From Sphingorhabdus pulchriflava (GTDB lineage Bacteria; Pseudomonadota; Alphaproteobacteria; Sphingomonadales; Sphingomonadaceae), in NCBI RefSeq assembly GCF_003367235.1, contig NZ_QRGP01000002.1, forward strand, positions 124,001 to 188,000: a stretch of DNA of 64,000 bases, in the 5' to 3' direction. Below are positions 46,019 to 55,380 of this stretch, one piece after another. The first letter of the stretch is position 1. Every line of letters starts with the position of its first letter. The notes under the pieces are model-generated. The model ran no database searches, had not been told where the DNA came from, and worked only from the letters and a program-made list of their open reading frames with translations. The position numbers were made by a program, and so were the translations under genes.

Positions 46019-46501
46019 TTAGGGCCGCCCGCTTGAACCACCCTGTCCGGCGCCTGGCGCGCCGACCGAACCGATATTGCCAAACAGTTCTTCAAAGAAG
46101 CTGGTCTCGCGGCCCAATGTGCGGGTCTTGTCACCTTCAGGGTTCAGCTGAACAACATTTTCCATGCCCTTCTGGTTCACGGCGACGACATTGCCAGCAT
46201 TGTCAAACTGGACATGGATGATCGACTGCGCGGTTGGGCGCGGGTTGCGGAACGCCAACTGCTTGGTGTCGCGTGCAAAATAATACCAGTCATTGCTGCC
46301 AAACTGGCCGGTAAAGGTCGGGCGACCCAGCGTGGCCTGCACCGATTCCTTGTTATCGACGCCCGCCTGCACCGAAGTCAGCAACACGCTGTCGCCGATA
46401 TAGCCCTGATGTCCGCGAAATTGCGTACACCCTTGCGCAAGCATCGCGATTCCCGCGACAGCAGCAAGGGTAAGGGCTTTGGAAATCTTGGTCTTCGGCA
46501 T
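46019..46501 (-). CDS. bamE: Outer-membrane assembly lipoprotein BamE
   Basis: A 160-residue lipoprotein: signal with lipobox LAQGC, then the SmpA/OmlA (BamE) domain with QAGVDNKESVQATLGRPT, YYFARDT and VVAVNQKG. It is an accessory part of the BAM complex that inserts outer-membrane proteins such as the receptors, usher and autotransporter in this window. The tail is Gly/Pro rich. The start at 46501 gives a clean lipoprotein signal. It is divergent from the bc1 chaperone gene (125 bases between starts), the usual alphaproteobacterial order. Confidence 0.9.
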   Translation of the reverse strand: MPKTKISKALTLAAVAGIAMLAQGCTQFRGHQGYIGDSVLLTSVQAGVDNKESVQATLGRPTFTGQFGSNDWYYFARDTKQLAFRNPRPTAQSIIHVQFDNAGNVVAVNQKGMENVVQLNPEGDKTRTLGRETSFFEELFGNIGSVGAPGAGQGGSSGRP

Positions 46502-46626
46502 ATTGGGGCCTTCTTGGTCGATAAGCGGCATTGCCATTGCATCCTTGGGCGGCAATGGCAATATCCATCGCGAAATGAACGGCGGATGAGCCGCCAATCT
46601 GACGCACCCATCGGGAGTTTTTCATA

Positions 46627-47160
46627 ATGTTGCTGTTGCAGCGCCTGTTCCGCAAGAAAGAGGCCGATCCGCGCGACGCCCTGCGCCCACTATACGCGCA
46701 AATTGTTGCCACCGCGCGCCAGCCGCACTGGTTTGTCGAGGGCAAGGTGGCCGATACCATCGAAGGTCGCTTCGAAATGGTCGCAACCATATTGTCGCTC
46801 GTGCTGCTGCGGCTGGAAGGTGATACCGAACAGGCGGGCTCGACTGCCCTGCTTATCGAACTGTTTGTCGAAGATATGGACCCGCAACTGCGCGAAGTCG
46901 GGATCGGCGACATGATTGTCGGTAAGCATATTGGCCGGTTGGTAGGGGCGCTGGGCGGCAGGTTGGGCGCGTATCGCGATGCTCTGGCCGCGCCCGAAAG
47001 GGCCTCTGCCTTTGGCGCGGCGCTGGTTCGCAATCTTTACGCCGGGACCGAGCCGGAGCCAGCGAGCTTAGGCCACGTTCGTGATGACGCACTGGCCTTT
47101 GTGGACCGGCTGGCCGGGATGCAAGCCCAGACGATTCTTGCTGACGGGATAGGCGGATGA
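46627..47160 (+). CDS. Ubiquinol-cytochrome c chaperone family protein (CBP3-like)
   Basis: A 177-residue all-helical protein. YAQIVATARQPHWF near residue 25, DTIEGRFEMVATILSLVLLRL, LFVEDMDPQLREVGIGDM and VGKHIGRLVGALGGRLGAY are the recognisable CBP3/UQCC core. In mitochondria CBP3 assists cytochrome b synthesis and assembly of the bc1 complex; the bacterial role is inferred. It is coupled to yceD by an ATGA overlap (47157-47160). Confidence 0.9.
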   Translation: MLLLQRLFRKKEADPRDALRPLYAQIVATARQPHWFVEGKVADTIEGRFEMVATILSLVLLRLEGDTEQAGSTALLIELFVEDMDPQLREVGIGDMIVGKHIGRLVGALGGRLGAYRDALAAPERASAFGAALVRNLYAGTEPEPASLGHVRDDALAFVDRLAGMQAQTILADGIGG

Positions 47161-47693
47161 CCATCATTCCCGCCCCCGAATTCAGCGTCACGGTCCCGCT
47201 TTCGGAAATCGGTTCGACTATCGTCAGCCGACAGCTTGCCGCCAACGCCACCGAGCGCGCCGCGCTTGCCAAGCGTTTTGACCTTTTAGCGCTCGACATG
47301 CTTGAAGCCGACGTCCGCTATCACCGAGAGGGAGAGGCGATTGTCCTTGACGGTCAGTTGCGGGCAGAGGCGCAGCAGGCCTGCATCGCTACCGGAGAAC
47401 CCGTGGCGGCCAGGGTGCAGGAACCGCTGAACATCCGCTTTGTCGCCGAACTTGGGCATGAACCCGATGCCGAAATAGAATTGGCCGCTGATGATTGCGA
47501 TACGCTGACGCATGACGGGCGGGTGATTGATCTGGGCGAGGCCGTGGCCCAAAGCCTTGCTCTCGCGCTCGACCCCTTTCCGCGCAGCCCGAACGCCGAT
47601 GCCGTCTTGAAGGCAGCCGGGGTAAAGGATGAAAGCGAGGCCGGGCCTTTTGGCGCGCTCGCGGCGCTCAAGGAAAAGCTGGAAAAGAAATAG
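47157..47693 (+). CDS. YceD/DUF177-family protein
   Basis: A 178-residue acidic protein with the DUF177 pattern: an N-terminal beta region, a Cys-containing motif (QACIATGEPVAARVQEPLNIRF), then DLGEAVAQSLALALDPFPRSP and a C-terminal PFGALAALKEKL. The family is linked to 23S rRNA metabolism and ribosome assembly, and it is usually followed by rpmF or plsX. Here a phosphatidyltransferase follows instead. Coupled translation with the bc1 chaperone gene is indicated by overlap. Confidence 0.88.
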   Translation: MTIIPAPEFSVTVPLSEIGSTIVSRQLAANATERAALAKRFDLLALDMLEADVRYHREGEAIVLDGQLRAEAQQACIATGEPVAARVQEPLNIRFVAELGHEPDAEIELAADDCDTLTHDGRVIDLGEAVAQSLALALDPFPRSPNADAVLKAAGVKDESEAGPFGALAALKEKLEKK

Positions 47694-47702
47694 GCCCAGC
47701 GA

Positions 47703-48296
47703 TTGTTCGACACCCGCCTGCGCCAGCTGATTGATCCTGCGCTCAACCGGATGGGCGCGTGGGTTGCACGCAGCGGTATCGGCGCGAATGCCATTACATT
47801 GACGGGTGCGGTGCTGGTCGTGCCGCTTTTCTATTCGCTGCTGCTGCAAAATTGGCTGGTGGCGCTGGCTTTGCTTGCGGCCAACCGTCTGCTCGACGGT
47901 CTCGACGGCGCGGTAGCGCGGGTCAGGGGCCCGAGCGCGTGGGGCGGCTATCTCGATAGCCTGTGCGATTATCTTTTCTACATCGCCGTGCCGCTGGGTT
48001 TCGCTTTTGCATCCCCAGCCAATGAGCTGTCGGGGCTGATTTTGGTGGCGAGCTTCACCCTCACCGCCGTCAGCTTCCTCGCGCTTGCCGCGATTCTGGC
48101 GGGACGCGATTTGGGGCACGGGGCCAAAGCCTTCACCTACTCGACCGGATTGATGGAGGGAGGCGAGACGATCGCCTTCTTCGTCGCGATGTGCCTGTTT
48201 CCGGCGCTGTTCCCGCAATTGGCATTGCTGTTTGCAGTGCTGTGCTTGGCGACGGTGATACAAAGGTTGTGGCAAGCACGAAACCTATTAGGCTGA
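47703..48296 (+). CDS. CDP-alcohol phosphatidyltransferase family membrane protein
   Basis: A 197-residue protein with about six membrane helices and the catalytic CDP-alcohol phosphotransferase motif DGLDGAVAR...GYLDSLCD (roughly residues 65-89), which holds the four Asp that bind two metals. It transfers a phosphatidyl or other CDP-linked group to an alcohol. The acceptor is not evident, and the sequence does not look like standard PgsA or PssA to me. The start appears to be TTG at 47703, 10 bases after the yceD stop; a weak ribosome site makes the start uncertain. Its end overlaps the convergent thioesterase gene by 9 bases. Confidence 0.85.
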   Translation: MFDTRLRQLIDPALNRMGAWVARSGIGANAITLTGAVLVVPLFYSLLLQNWLVALALLAANRLLDGLDGAVARVRGPSAWGGYLDSLCDYLFYIAVPLGFAFASPANELSGLILVASFTLTAVSFLALAAILAGRDLGHGAKAFTYSTGLMEGGETIAFFVAMCLFPALFPQLALLFAVLCLATVIQRLWQARNLLG

Positions 48297-48698
48297 ACCG
48301 AGGAAAGGCGCGGCCACATCGGCGGGCACTCGCATCAGCCGCCCCGAAGCCCGGTCGAGCATCGCCCATGTCGTATTGGCACTGACGATCACCTTGCCCG
48401 CATCGTTCACAAACTCCACCCGCCGGTCAAAGGTTGCGCCGCGCGGCGGCTTTTCGATCCATGTCCGCCCGGTCACGCCTTCGCCCAGCGCCACATTGCC
48501 GCGATAGTCAATCTCGTGCCGGGTCACGACCCAGATATAGGCGTCCACATGTTCGGGCGCAGCCGTGGCCGCCCAATGCGATGTCGCCATATCCTGAATC
48601 CACCGCACCCACACGGCATTGTTGACATGGCCGAGTTCGTCAATGTCGGCGGGGGTGGGGGTGAAGGTGCGGCTGAAAGGGGTGTGCATTCTGTTCAC
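48288..48698 (-). CDS. Hotdog-fold acyl-CoA thioesterase
   Basis: A 136-residue single hotdog domain of the YbgC / 4-hydroxybenzoyl-CoA thioesterase type, shown by ADIDELGHVNNAVWVRWIQD, where the Asp and the HVNN segment form the active site. It should hydrolyse short or aromatic acyl-CoA esters. A second Met at position 4 is an alternative start. It is convergent with the phosphatidyltransferase and divergent from the following unknown gene. Confidence 0.88.
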   Translation of the reverse strand: MNRMHTPFSRTFTPTPADIDELGHVNNAVWVRWIQDMATSHWAATAAPEHVDAYIWVVTRHEIDYRGNVALGEGVTGRTWIEKPPRGATFDRRVEFVNDAGKVIVSANTTWAMLDRASGRLMRVPADVAAPFLGSA

Positions 48699-48732
48699 GA
48701 TTTTCTCTTACAGAGCGATTAAAGAGGTCATT

Positions 48733-49368
48733 ATGGACGACGATCGCAGAAAAAAACGCAATTTCGAACCTTCGTTCAAATATGCGCAGCCGGATGGCGG
48801 GGGACGTAGCCTTATCATTACTCGGGAAGGTGCCTTTGTCCATGAAGATGGTGAACGCCACACTCTGGTGGATGCGGTTGATTATTTCTGGAGCGCGGTA
48901 GGTCACGATCCTGCATCGTGGACTGAAACCATGATTGGCTATCGCTATTTGCTCGAAAATGCCCACGAGGCTGACCAGGAGGATCTGCGACGCACCTTGA
49001 ACTGGCTTGAGTCTGCCATCCCTGTGCGTGCGCGAGCAGCCATTGTCGCTGCTGCAAAATATGTAGCGGCCATGCCATCGGCTTTGCTTGCTACAAGTAC
49101 GCCGCGAATACTCAATATCTTGAACAGCCGCATTCTCGGGATCGTGTGGCACATCACGCCAGATTTCGACGTCAAACCATTACCACCCAAGGTACCAAAG
49201 TTTGGAGATGAGGCAGGATATGGCCTGATCCGCTCCGTTCCCGAGCTTTACCTTAAGGTGATGGACCTATCGTCAGACATGGAACATTTGGTTGCCGGCC
49301 TTGCAAAGGAAGCAATGCAATATGGAATTTCGCTTCCAGAAGAACTGGAAGCCAAAGCCAAATCTTGA
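48733..49368 (+). CDS. Protein of unknown function
   Basis: A 211-residue, probably cytoplasmic protein beginning MDDDRRKKRNFEPSFKYAQ. It contains an acidic and aromatic middle (VDAVDYFWSAVGHDPASW) and helical stretches near 95-130. I do not recognise the family. The start follows AGAGGTC. Codon use and GC are somewhat lower than in flanking genes, so it may have been acquired. It is read divergently from the thioesterase and converges with the peptidase gene (24 bases between stops). Confidence 0.6.
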   Translation: MDDDRRKKRNFEPSFKYAQPDGGGRSLIITREGAFVHEDGERHTLVDAVDYFWSAVGHDPASWTETMIGYRYLLENAHEADQEDLRRTLNWLESAIPVRARAAIVAAAKYVAAMPSALLATSTPRILNILNSRILGIVWHITPDFDVKPLPPKVPKFGDEAGYGLIRSVPELYLKVMDLSSDMEHLVAGLAKEAMQYGISLPEELEAKAKS

Positions 49369-49392
49369 ATACGTATCGGCAAGGCCGACCCT

Positions 49393-51558
49393 CTATTTGG
49401 TCGCCAACCCCAATTGCCATACCAGAAACGCCGCTTCCTCGGCATTTTCGCGCAAACGGTCAAAGCGTCCGCTCTTCCCGCCATGGCCAGCGCCCATATT
49501 GGTTTTGAGCAGCAGCACATTGTCGTCGGTCTTAACGCTGCGCAGTTTGGCGACCATCTTGGCGGGCTCCCAATAGGTTACGCGCGGGTCGTTGAGGCCG
49601 GCGGTCCACAGCATCGGCGGATAGGCTTGTGGCAAGACATTGTCGTAAGGCGAATAGCTGCGGATATAATCGAACGCAGCCTTGTCGGTGATCGGGTTGC
49701 CCCATTCGGGCCATTCGCCGGGGGTCAGCGGCAATGTCTCGTCGAGCATGGTGTTGAGCACATCGACAAAGGCGACGTGGCTGACCACCGCTCCGAAAAT
49801 TTCGGGGGCCTGGTTGAGCACCGCACCCATCAGCTCACCACCCGCCGAACCACCGCTCGCAGTCAGCTTGCCTTTGCTCGTATAGCCCATCTCAATCAGC
49901 GCCTTTCCGGCGTCGACAAAGTCGTTGAACGTGTTGGTCCGCTTGGTCAGCTTGCCGTCGAGATACCATTGATAGCCCAGATCATCACCGCCGCGGATAT
50001 GTGCGATCGCATAGGCAAAGCCGCGGTCGACATAGCTCAGCCGGTTGGCAGAGAAACCCGGCGGCATTGCGTAGCCATAGGCGCCATAGGCGTAGAGGTG
50101 CAGCGGCTGGCTGCCGTCCTTCTTGAAACCTTTCTTGTACAGGATCGACACCGGCACCTTGGTGCCATCGCGCGCGGTGATGGTCACGCGCTCGGTCTGG
50201 TACTGGTTGGCGTCATAGCCGCTGGGGATTTCCTGTACCTTCAATGTTTCGAAATTGCCGGTTGCGACGGTATAGTCGAACACCGTGTCGGGCGTGACCA
50301 TCGATTCATAGTCGAGGCGCAATTTCTGCACATCATATTCGGGGTTCTCGCCAAGCTCCGCGACATAGCTCGCCTCGGCAAATTTGATTGGCTCGGCCTT
50401 GGTCGGGCTGTTGTAGCGGCGCACCTCGACCTGATCGAGGCCGTCAATCCGGCCTTCGGTAACGAAGAAATCCTTGAACAGCGAAACGCCGGTCAAATAA
50501 TGCTTGTCCGAACCCGCAATCAGCGTTTTCCAACCGCCCGGAGCCTTCAGGCTGGCGGTGGCGACGCGGAAATTCACATGATCGTCGTTGGTCAGGATGT
50601 AGAGCGTGCCGTCGCGCACATCGACGCTATATTCGCGACCGACTTTGCGCGGGGCAACGAGAATGGGTTCGGCTAACGGATTGTCCGCAGGCACCAGCCG
50701 CACTTCGCTGGTCACATTGTCGCCGGTGGCGATAATGATCCAGTCTTCCTGCGCGGTCAGGCCGACGCCGACGCCAAAGCCGATATCGGCTTCTTTGTAG
50801 AGCAATTTGGCGTTCTTCGGATCGTCGCCCAGCCGGTGGTAATAGGCATTGTCGGTGCGCCAATTTTCGTTTGCAAGGCCATAGACCAGGCCCTTGCTGT
50901 CCTTGGTCCAGACGATGCTCGAAAGCGTGCCGGGGATGATGTCGGCCAGCTCTTCGCCGGTTTCGAGGTTGCGGATGTGCAGGTCGAAGCGCTCCGACCC
51001 ATTATCGTCATAGGCATAGGCGAGCAGCTTGCCGTCGGGGCTGACTTCGGCGGCACCCAGCCGGAAATAGTCTTTGCCCTCGGCGTGCTTGTTTTCATCG
51101 AGGATCAGCTGGTCGGCACCGCCCTTGACCGGCTTGCGGTAATGCTTGCGATATTGCGCGCCTTCATCGAATTTCGACCAGTAGATATAGTCGCCATCCT
51201 TTTGCGGGACCGAAGAATCATCCTCCTTGATCCGCCCCTTCATCTCCTGAAAGATCGTCTCGACCAGCTTTTCCTGTGGCTTCATCTGCGCTTCGAAATA
51301 GGCGTTTTCCTTCTCGAGATGCGCGAGTATCTCCTTATTCTCGATCTTCGGATAGCCTTGATCGCGCAGCCAGTGATAGTCGTCGGTAATCGTCACGCCA
51401 TGCACGGTATAGCTGTGCGGGCGCTTCTCGGCGATCGGGGGCTGGACTTGGGTATCGGTCTTGGCGGTCATGCTGTCTTTCTCTGTGATGGCTGCCAGCA
51501 CCGGCGCGGCGCTGATGCAAAGGGCAATCGAGGTTCCGAGCTTCAGGAGCAGTTTCAT
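49393..51558 (-). CDS. S9 family peptidase, oligopeptidase B type
   Basis: A 721-residue prolyl-oligopeptidase family enzyme with a beta-propeller N-terminal half and an alpha/beta-hydrolase C-terminal half. The catalytic Ser is in ASGGSAGGELMG, the Asp in AGLNDPRVTYWEP and the His in GAGHGGKSGR. A signal-like N-terminus (MKLLLKLGTSIALCISAAPVLA) points to export, as in many sphingomonad homologues. I start at the ATG 51558, after GAGGACG, rather than 11 codons earlier. It should cleave short peptides. It is divergent from the aminopeptidase P gene with 52 bases between starts, so the two peptidases may share regulation. Confidence 0.93.
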   Translation of the reverse strand: MKLLLKLGTSIALCISAAPVLAAITEKDSMTAKTDTQVQPPIAEKRPHSYTVHGVTITDDYHWLRDQGYPKIENKEILAHLEKENAYFEAQMKPQEKLVETIFQEMKGRIKEDDSSVPQKDGDYIYWSKFDEGAQYRKHYRKPVKGGADQLILDENKHAEGKDYFRLGAAEVSPDGKLLAYAYDDNGSERFDLHIRNLETGEELADIIPGTLSSIVWTKDSKGLVYGLANENWRTDNAYYHRLGDDPKNAKLLYKEADIGFGVGVGLTAQEDWIIIATGDNVTSEVRLVPADNPLAEPILVAPRKVGREYSVDVRDGTLYILTNDDHVNFRVATASLKAPGGWKTLIAGSDKHYLTGVSLFKDFFVTEGRIDGLDQVEVRRYNSPTKAEPIKFAEASYVAELGENPEYDVQKLRLDYESMVTPDTVFDYTVATGNFETLKVQEIPSGYDANQYQTERVTITARDGTKVPVSILYKKGFKKDGSQPLHLYAYGAYGYAMPPGFSANRLSYVDRGFAYAIAHIRGGDDLGYQWYLDGKLTKRTNTFNDFVDAGKALIEMGYTSKGKLTASGGSAGGELMGAVLNQAPEIFGAVVSHVAFVDVLNTMLDETLPLTPGEWPEWGNPITDKAAFDYIRSYSPYDNVLPQAYPPMLWTAGLNDPRVTYWEPAKMVAKLRSVKTDDNVLLLKTNMGAGHGGKSGRFDRLRENAEEAAFLVWQLGLATK

Positions 51559-51610
51559 ACGGGCGACGTCCTCTCTATATAGGGGCAACACTTAAGAACA
51601 GGAATCACCC

Positions 51611-53419
51611 ATGTCCACCTATGAAGCCCGCCTTGCAGCCTTGCGCGAACAGTTGAAGACCGACCGGCTCGACGGTTTCGTCATCCCCATCTGCGATGAG
51701 CATATGAGCGAGTATATCGGCGAATATGCCCAGCGTCTGGCATGGCTCACCGGCTTTGGCGGTTCGGCGGGGACAGCGGCAGTGCTTTCCGAGGAAGCGG
51801 CGATTTTCGTCGACGGGCGCTACACCATTCAGGTGCGCGAGCAGGTTGATGGCAAATTGTGGCAATATCAACAGGTGCCGCAGACCAGCGTCGCTGACTG
51901 GCTGAAGACCAATGCCAAACAGGGCGCACGGATTGGCTATGACCCTTGGGTGCATACCAAGGGCTGGGCCGATGCCGCGGCCAAGGCGCTCGCTTCGGTC
52001 GGGGCCGAACTGGTCGCAGTATGCGAGAACCCGATCGACAAGGTATGGGCGGGCCGCCCCGATCCCTCCAATGCCAAGCTGATCGTACTCGGTGACGAAT
52101 ATACCGGGCAGGGTAGCGCCGAAAAGCGTGCGGCAATTGCCGACTGGCTGGCCGAGCGCAAATTGGATGCGGCTATCCTGTCGGCGCTCGACAGCGTGGC
52201 TTGGGCGTTTAACATTCGCGGATCGGATGTGTCGCGCACGCCGGTCGCGCTTTCTTTCGCTGTCATCAACGGCGATGGCACCGCCGATTTCTATGTCGAA
52301 CCCGACAAGATCACCGACGAGGTGCGCCAGCATCTGGGCAACGCCGTGCGTTTGCACCCGCGCACCGCCTTTGCGCCCGCGCTTCAAGGCATGCAGGGCA
52401 AGCGCATCGCGGTCGACCCTGAACGCGCGGTCGCGGCGATCTTCGACAAGCTGGCGAGCGGAGGGGCCGAAGTCGTCCAATTGCGCGACCCCACCGTGAT
52501 TCCGCGCGCGCAGAAAAACCCGGTCGAACAGGCGGGCCACCGTGCCGCGCAGGCGCGCGATGGCGCTGCGCTCACCCGCTTCCTCCACTGGCTGTCGATT
52601 GAAGCCCCCAAGGGCGGCGAGACCGAATTGAGCGCTGCGGCCAAGCTCCAGAGCTTCCGCGAGGCAACCGGCAAGCTGCGCGACCTTTCGTTCGACACCA
52701 TCTCGGCGGCTGGCCCCAACGCCGCGCTGCCGCATTATCGCGTTGATGAGCAATCGAACCGGCGGATCGAGCCGGGCAGCATCTATCTGGTCGATAGCGG
52801 CGGGCAGTATCTCGATGGCACCACCGATGTTACCCGCACCGTCTGGATCGGACCCGGTGAGCCGACAGCGGAGATGAAGGATCGCTATACCCGCGTGCTC
52901 AAGGGCCATATCGCGCTCACCCGCGCGACCTTCCCCGAAGGTACGGCAGGCAGCCAATTGGACGCGCTCGCGCGGCAATATCTTTGGGCTGCAGGCGTCG
53001 ATTACGCGCATGGCACCGGCCACGGCGTCGGCGCGTTCCTTTCGGTCCATGAAGGCCCGCAGCGTATCGCCAAATCGGCGGGCGGGCAGGCCGGAACCGG
53101 CGAAACCCTCCTCCCCGGCATGTTCCTTTCGAACGAGCCCGGTTATTACAAAACCGGCGCCTATGGCATCCGCATCGAAAATCTGGTGCTGGTCGAAGAA
53201 CGGCAGATTGAGGGCGCGGAAGGCACCTATTACGGCTTTGAAAACCTCACCTGGGCCCCGATCGACAAGGCCCTGGTCGACACCAGCCTGCTCACCCGCG
53301 ACGAACTGCGCTGGTGGGATGATTACCATGCCCGCGTGCTGGAAATTGTCGGCCCGCAACTGGAGGGTGAGGCAAAGGACTGGCTAGTGGAGGCTTGTGC
53401 GCCTTTGGTCAGAGGGTGA
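51611..53419 (+). CDS. Xaa-Pro aminopeptidase (M24B, aminopeptidase P)
   Basis: A 602-residue cytosolic metalloprotease of the three-domain, eukaryotic-like aminopeptidase P group. The C-terminal pita-bread domain has the dinuclear metal ligands: Asp in YLVDSGGQY and TTDVTRT, His in GTGHGVG and Glu in LSNEPGYY and RIENL. It removes an N-terminal residue preceding proline. The neighbouring divergent S9 peptidase suggests joint peptide recycling. Confidence 0.94.
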   Translation: MSTYEARLAALREQLKTDRLDGFVIPICDEHMSEYIGEYAQRLAWLTGFGGSAGTAAVLSEEAAIFVDGRYTIQVREQVDGKLWQYQQVPQTSVADWLKTNAKQGARIGYDPWVHTKGWADAAAKALASVGAELVAVCENPIDKVWAGRPDPSNAKLIVLGDEYTGQGSAEKRAAIADWLAERKLDAAILSALDSVAWAFNIRGSDVSRTPVALSFAVINGDGTADFYVEPDKITDEVRQHLGNAVRLHPRTAFAPALQGMQGKRIAVDPERAVAAIFDKLASGGAEVVQLRDPTVIPRAQKNPVEQAGHRAAQARDGAALTRFLHWLSIEAPKGGETELSAAAKLQSFREATGKLRDLSFDTISAAGPNAALPHYRVDEQSNRRIEPGSIYLVDSGGQYLDGTTDVTRTVWIGPGEPTAEMKDRYTRVLKGHIALTRATFPEGTAGSQLDALARQYLWAAGVDYAHGTGHGVGAFLSVHEGPQRIAKSAGGQAGTGETLLPGMFLSNEPGYYKTGAYGIRIENLVLVEERQIEGAEGTYYGFENLTWAPIDKALVDTSLLTRDELRWWDDYHARVLEIVGPQLEGEAKDWLVEACAPLVRG

Positions 53420-53491
53420 GCCCAGGAGCCTCTCCACAAGATTGACAATCGCCGTCCACATACTAGCCTCACCCAACAGGAGAGGCCCCCT

Positions 53492-54325
53492 ATGCAGATA
53501 ACCCCATCCGGCCAGGCGTGCGGTGCAACCGTTACCGGTGTTGACCTGCGCCAGCCGCTGTCCGCCGATCTAGTCGGTGCGATCCGCGCGGCTTGGCTTC
53601 AGCATCATGTGCTTGCCTTTCCCGATCAGGATTTGAGCGACGATGATCTGGAACGCTTCACGCTGCATTTTGGCGGTTTTGGCGATGATCCCTTCATCGC
53701 GCCGGTGCCGGGGCGCATGCATGTGATTGCGGTCGAGCGGCTGGCGGATGAGACCTCGCCGCTGTTCGCCGAAAACTGGCATAGCGACTGGAGCTTTCAG
53801 GCGCGGCCACCGGCTGGCACCTGCCTTTATGGCATAAAAATCCCACCCATCGGCGGCGACACGCTGTTCGCTAACCAGCATGCGGCGCTCGATGAAATGC
53901 CCGATAAGCTGCGCGCGCGGGTGGAGGGGCGGATGGCGATCCATTCGGCGAAGCGGGCTTATGCCCCCGATGGCTTTTATGGAGAGGGCGACAAGGCGAA
54001 GCGTTCGATGGACATCCGCCCGTCAAAGGATGCCGAGGCCACCCAGCTCCACCCCTATATCCGCGCGCATCCCGAAACCGGGCGGCTCGGGTTGTTCAGC
54101 TGTTTCGGCTATATCATCGGCTTTGAAGGCATGGACGATGCAGAGGCGCTGCCGCTGCTGATCGAACTCTACCAATATCAGGGGCAGGAGGCGTTCGTAT
54201 ATCGCCATAAATGGCAGCCGGGCATGCTGCTGATGTGGGACAACCGATCCGTCCTCCACGCCGCGACCGGCGGTTATGATGGCCACCACCGGTTGCTGCA
54301 CCGGACGACGATAGCGGCGGCTTGA
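53492..54325 (+). CDS. TauD/TfdA-family Fe(II)/2-oxoglutarate dioxygenase
   Basis: A 277-residue dioxygenase. The facial triad is visible: His97 and Asp99 in NWHSDWSF, and the distal His in NRSVLHAATGGY; the 2-oxoglutarate-binding Arg is in HRLLHRTT. Such enzymes hydroxylate taurine, aryloxyacetates, sulfates or other small acids. There are no transport or sulfur genes nearby, so the substrate is open. A GGAGAGG ribosome site precedes the ATG. Confidence 0.9.
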   Translation: MQITPSGQACGATVTGVDLRQPLSADLVGAIRAAWLQHHVLAFPDQDLSDDDLERFTLHFGGFGDDPFIAPVPGRMHVIAVERLADETSPLFAENWHSDWSFQARPPAGTCLYGIKIPPIGGDTLFANQHAALDEMPDKLRARVEGRMAIHSAKRAYAPDGFYGEGDKAKRSMDIRPSKDAEATQLHPYIRAHPETGRLGLFSCFGYIIGFEGMDDAEALPLLIELYQYQGQEAFVYRHKWQPGMLLMWDNRSVLHAATGGYDGHHRLLHRTTIAAA

Positions 54326-54415
54326 GGACCGGCGCGGGACGCCTCAATCCCCCTACCCAAAGCCCATCCACCCGCTATACCGGTTGCAAAGAACAACCCA
54401 ATCGAGGAGCCCTCC

Positions 54416-55327
54416 ATGCCCGAAACGCAGAACCAAACCTTGTCCGAATATACACCCGCCAAAGTGTGGGAGTGGAACACGGAAAGCGGCGGGCGCTTTG
54501 CCAATATCAACCGGCCGATTGCAGGCCCGACGCATGACAAGGAGCTGCCTATCGGCAAGCATCCGCTGCAGCTTTACTCGCTCGGCACGCCCAATGGGGT
54601 GAAGGTAACGGTGCTTCTCGAGGAACTGCTCGCGCTGGGCCATGCAGGCGCCGAATATGATGCCTGGCTGATCAATATCGGCAGCGGTGACCAATTCGGT
54701 TCGGGCTTTGTTGACGCGAACCCCAATTCAAAAATTCCTGCATTGGTCGACCGCTCGGGCCCGACGCCGCAGCGCGTGTTCGAATCAGGTGCGATCCTGC
54801 TCTATCTCGCCGAGAAATTCGGCGCCTTCCTGCCCACCGATCCCGCCAAGCGCACTGAGGCGTTAAGCTGGCTGTTCTGGCAAATGGGCAGCGCACCCTA
54901 TCTCGGTGGCGGTTTCGGCCATTTTTATGCCTATGCGCCGTTCAAGATCGAATATTGCATCGATCGCTTCGCGATGGAGGTGAAGCGGCAGATGGATGTG
55001 CTCGATCGCAATTTGGCGGAGCGCGAATATATGGCGGGTGACGAATATTCGATCGCCGATATCGCGATCTGGCCCTGGTACGGAGCACTCGCCATGGGGT
55101 TGGTCTATGAGGCGGGCGAGTTTCTCGACGTCGCCAGCTACAGCAATGTCCAACGCTGGACCAAGCAGATCGCGGCGCGCCCCGCGGCGCAGCGCGGGCG
55201 GATGGTCAACCGCGTGATGGGCGATCCCGCCACCTGTTTGCCCGAACGGCACGATGCCAGCGATTTCGAAACGCGGACCATCGAAAAGCTGACAGCGGCA
55301 GGGGAATGGCCACCGAAGAAGGATTGA
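54416..55327 (+). CDS. yghU: Glutathione S-transferase family protein, YghU type
   Basis: A 303-residue GST-fold protein with the longer N-terminal extension of YghU/nu-class enzymes: YTPAKVWEWNTESGGRFANINRP, then LYSLGTPNGVKVTVLLEEL and the NPNSKIPALVD glutathione loop. The class has glutathione disulfide reductase activity and binds two glutathiones. YMAGDEYSIADIAIWPW is the conserved C-domain. Preceded by GAGGAG. Confidence 0.9.
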   Translation: MPETQNQTLSEYTPAKVWEWNTESGGRFANINRPIAGPTHDKELPIGKHPLQLYSLGTPNGVKVTVLLEELLALGHAGAEYDAWLINIGSGDQFGSGFVDANPNSKIPALVDRSGPTPQRVFESGAILLYLAEKFGAFLPTDPAKRTEALSWLFWQMGSAPYLGGGFGHFYAYAPFKIEYCIDRFAMEVKRQMDVLDRNLAEREYMAGDEYSIADIAIWPWYGALAMGLVYEAGEFLDVASYSNVQRWTKQIAARPAAQRGRMVNRVMGDPATCLPERHDASDFETRTIEKLTAAGEWPPKKD

Positions 55328-55380
55328 CTTCAAGCAATATGTTCGCATAATGTTCCACTTACTTTGGAGGAGATGATTCG

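Noticed and set aside
51605-53359. A 584-codon open frame antisense to aminopeptidase P
   Set aside because: A shadow of a GC-rich gene; no family motifs, whereas the plus strand has all the M24 metal ligands.
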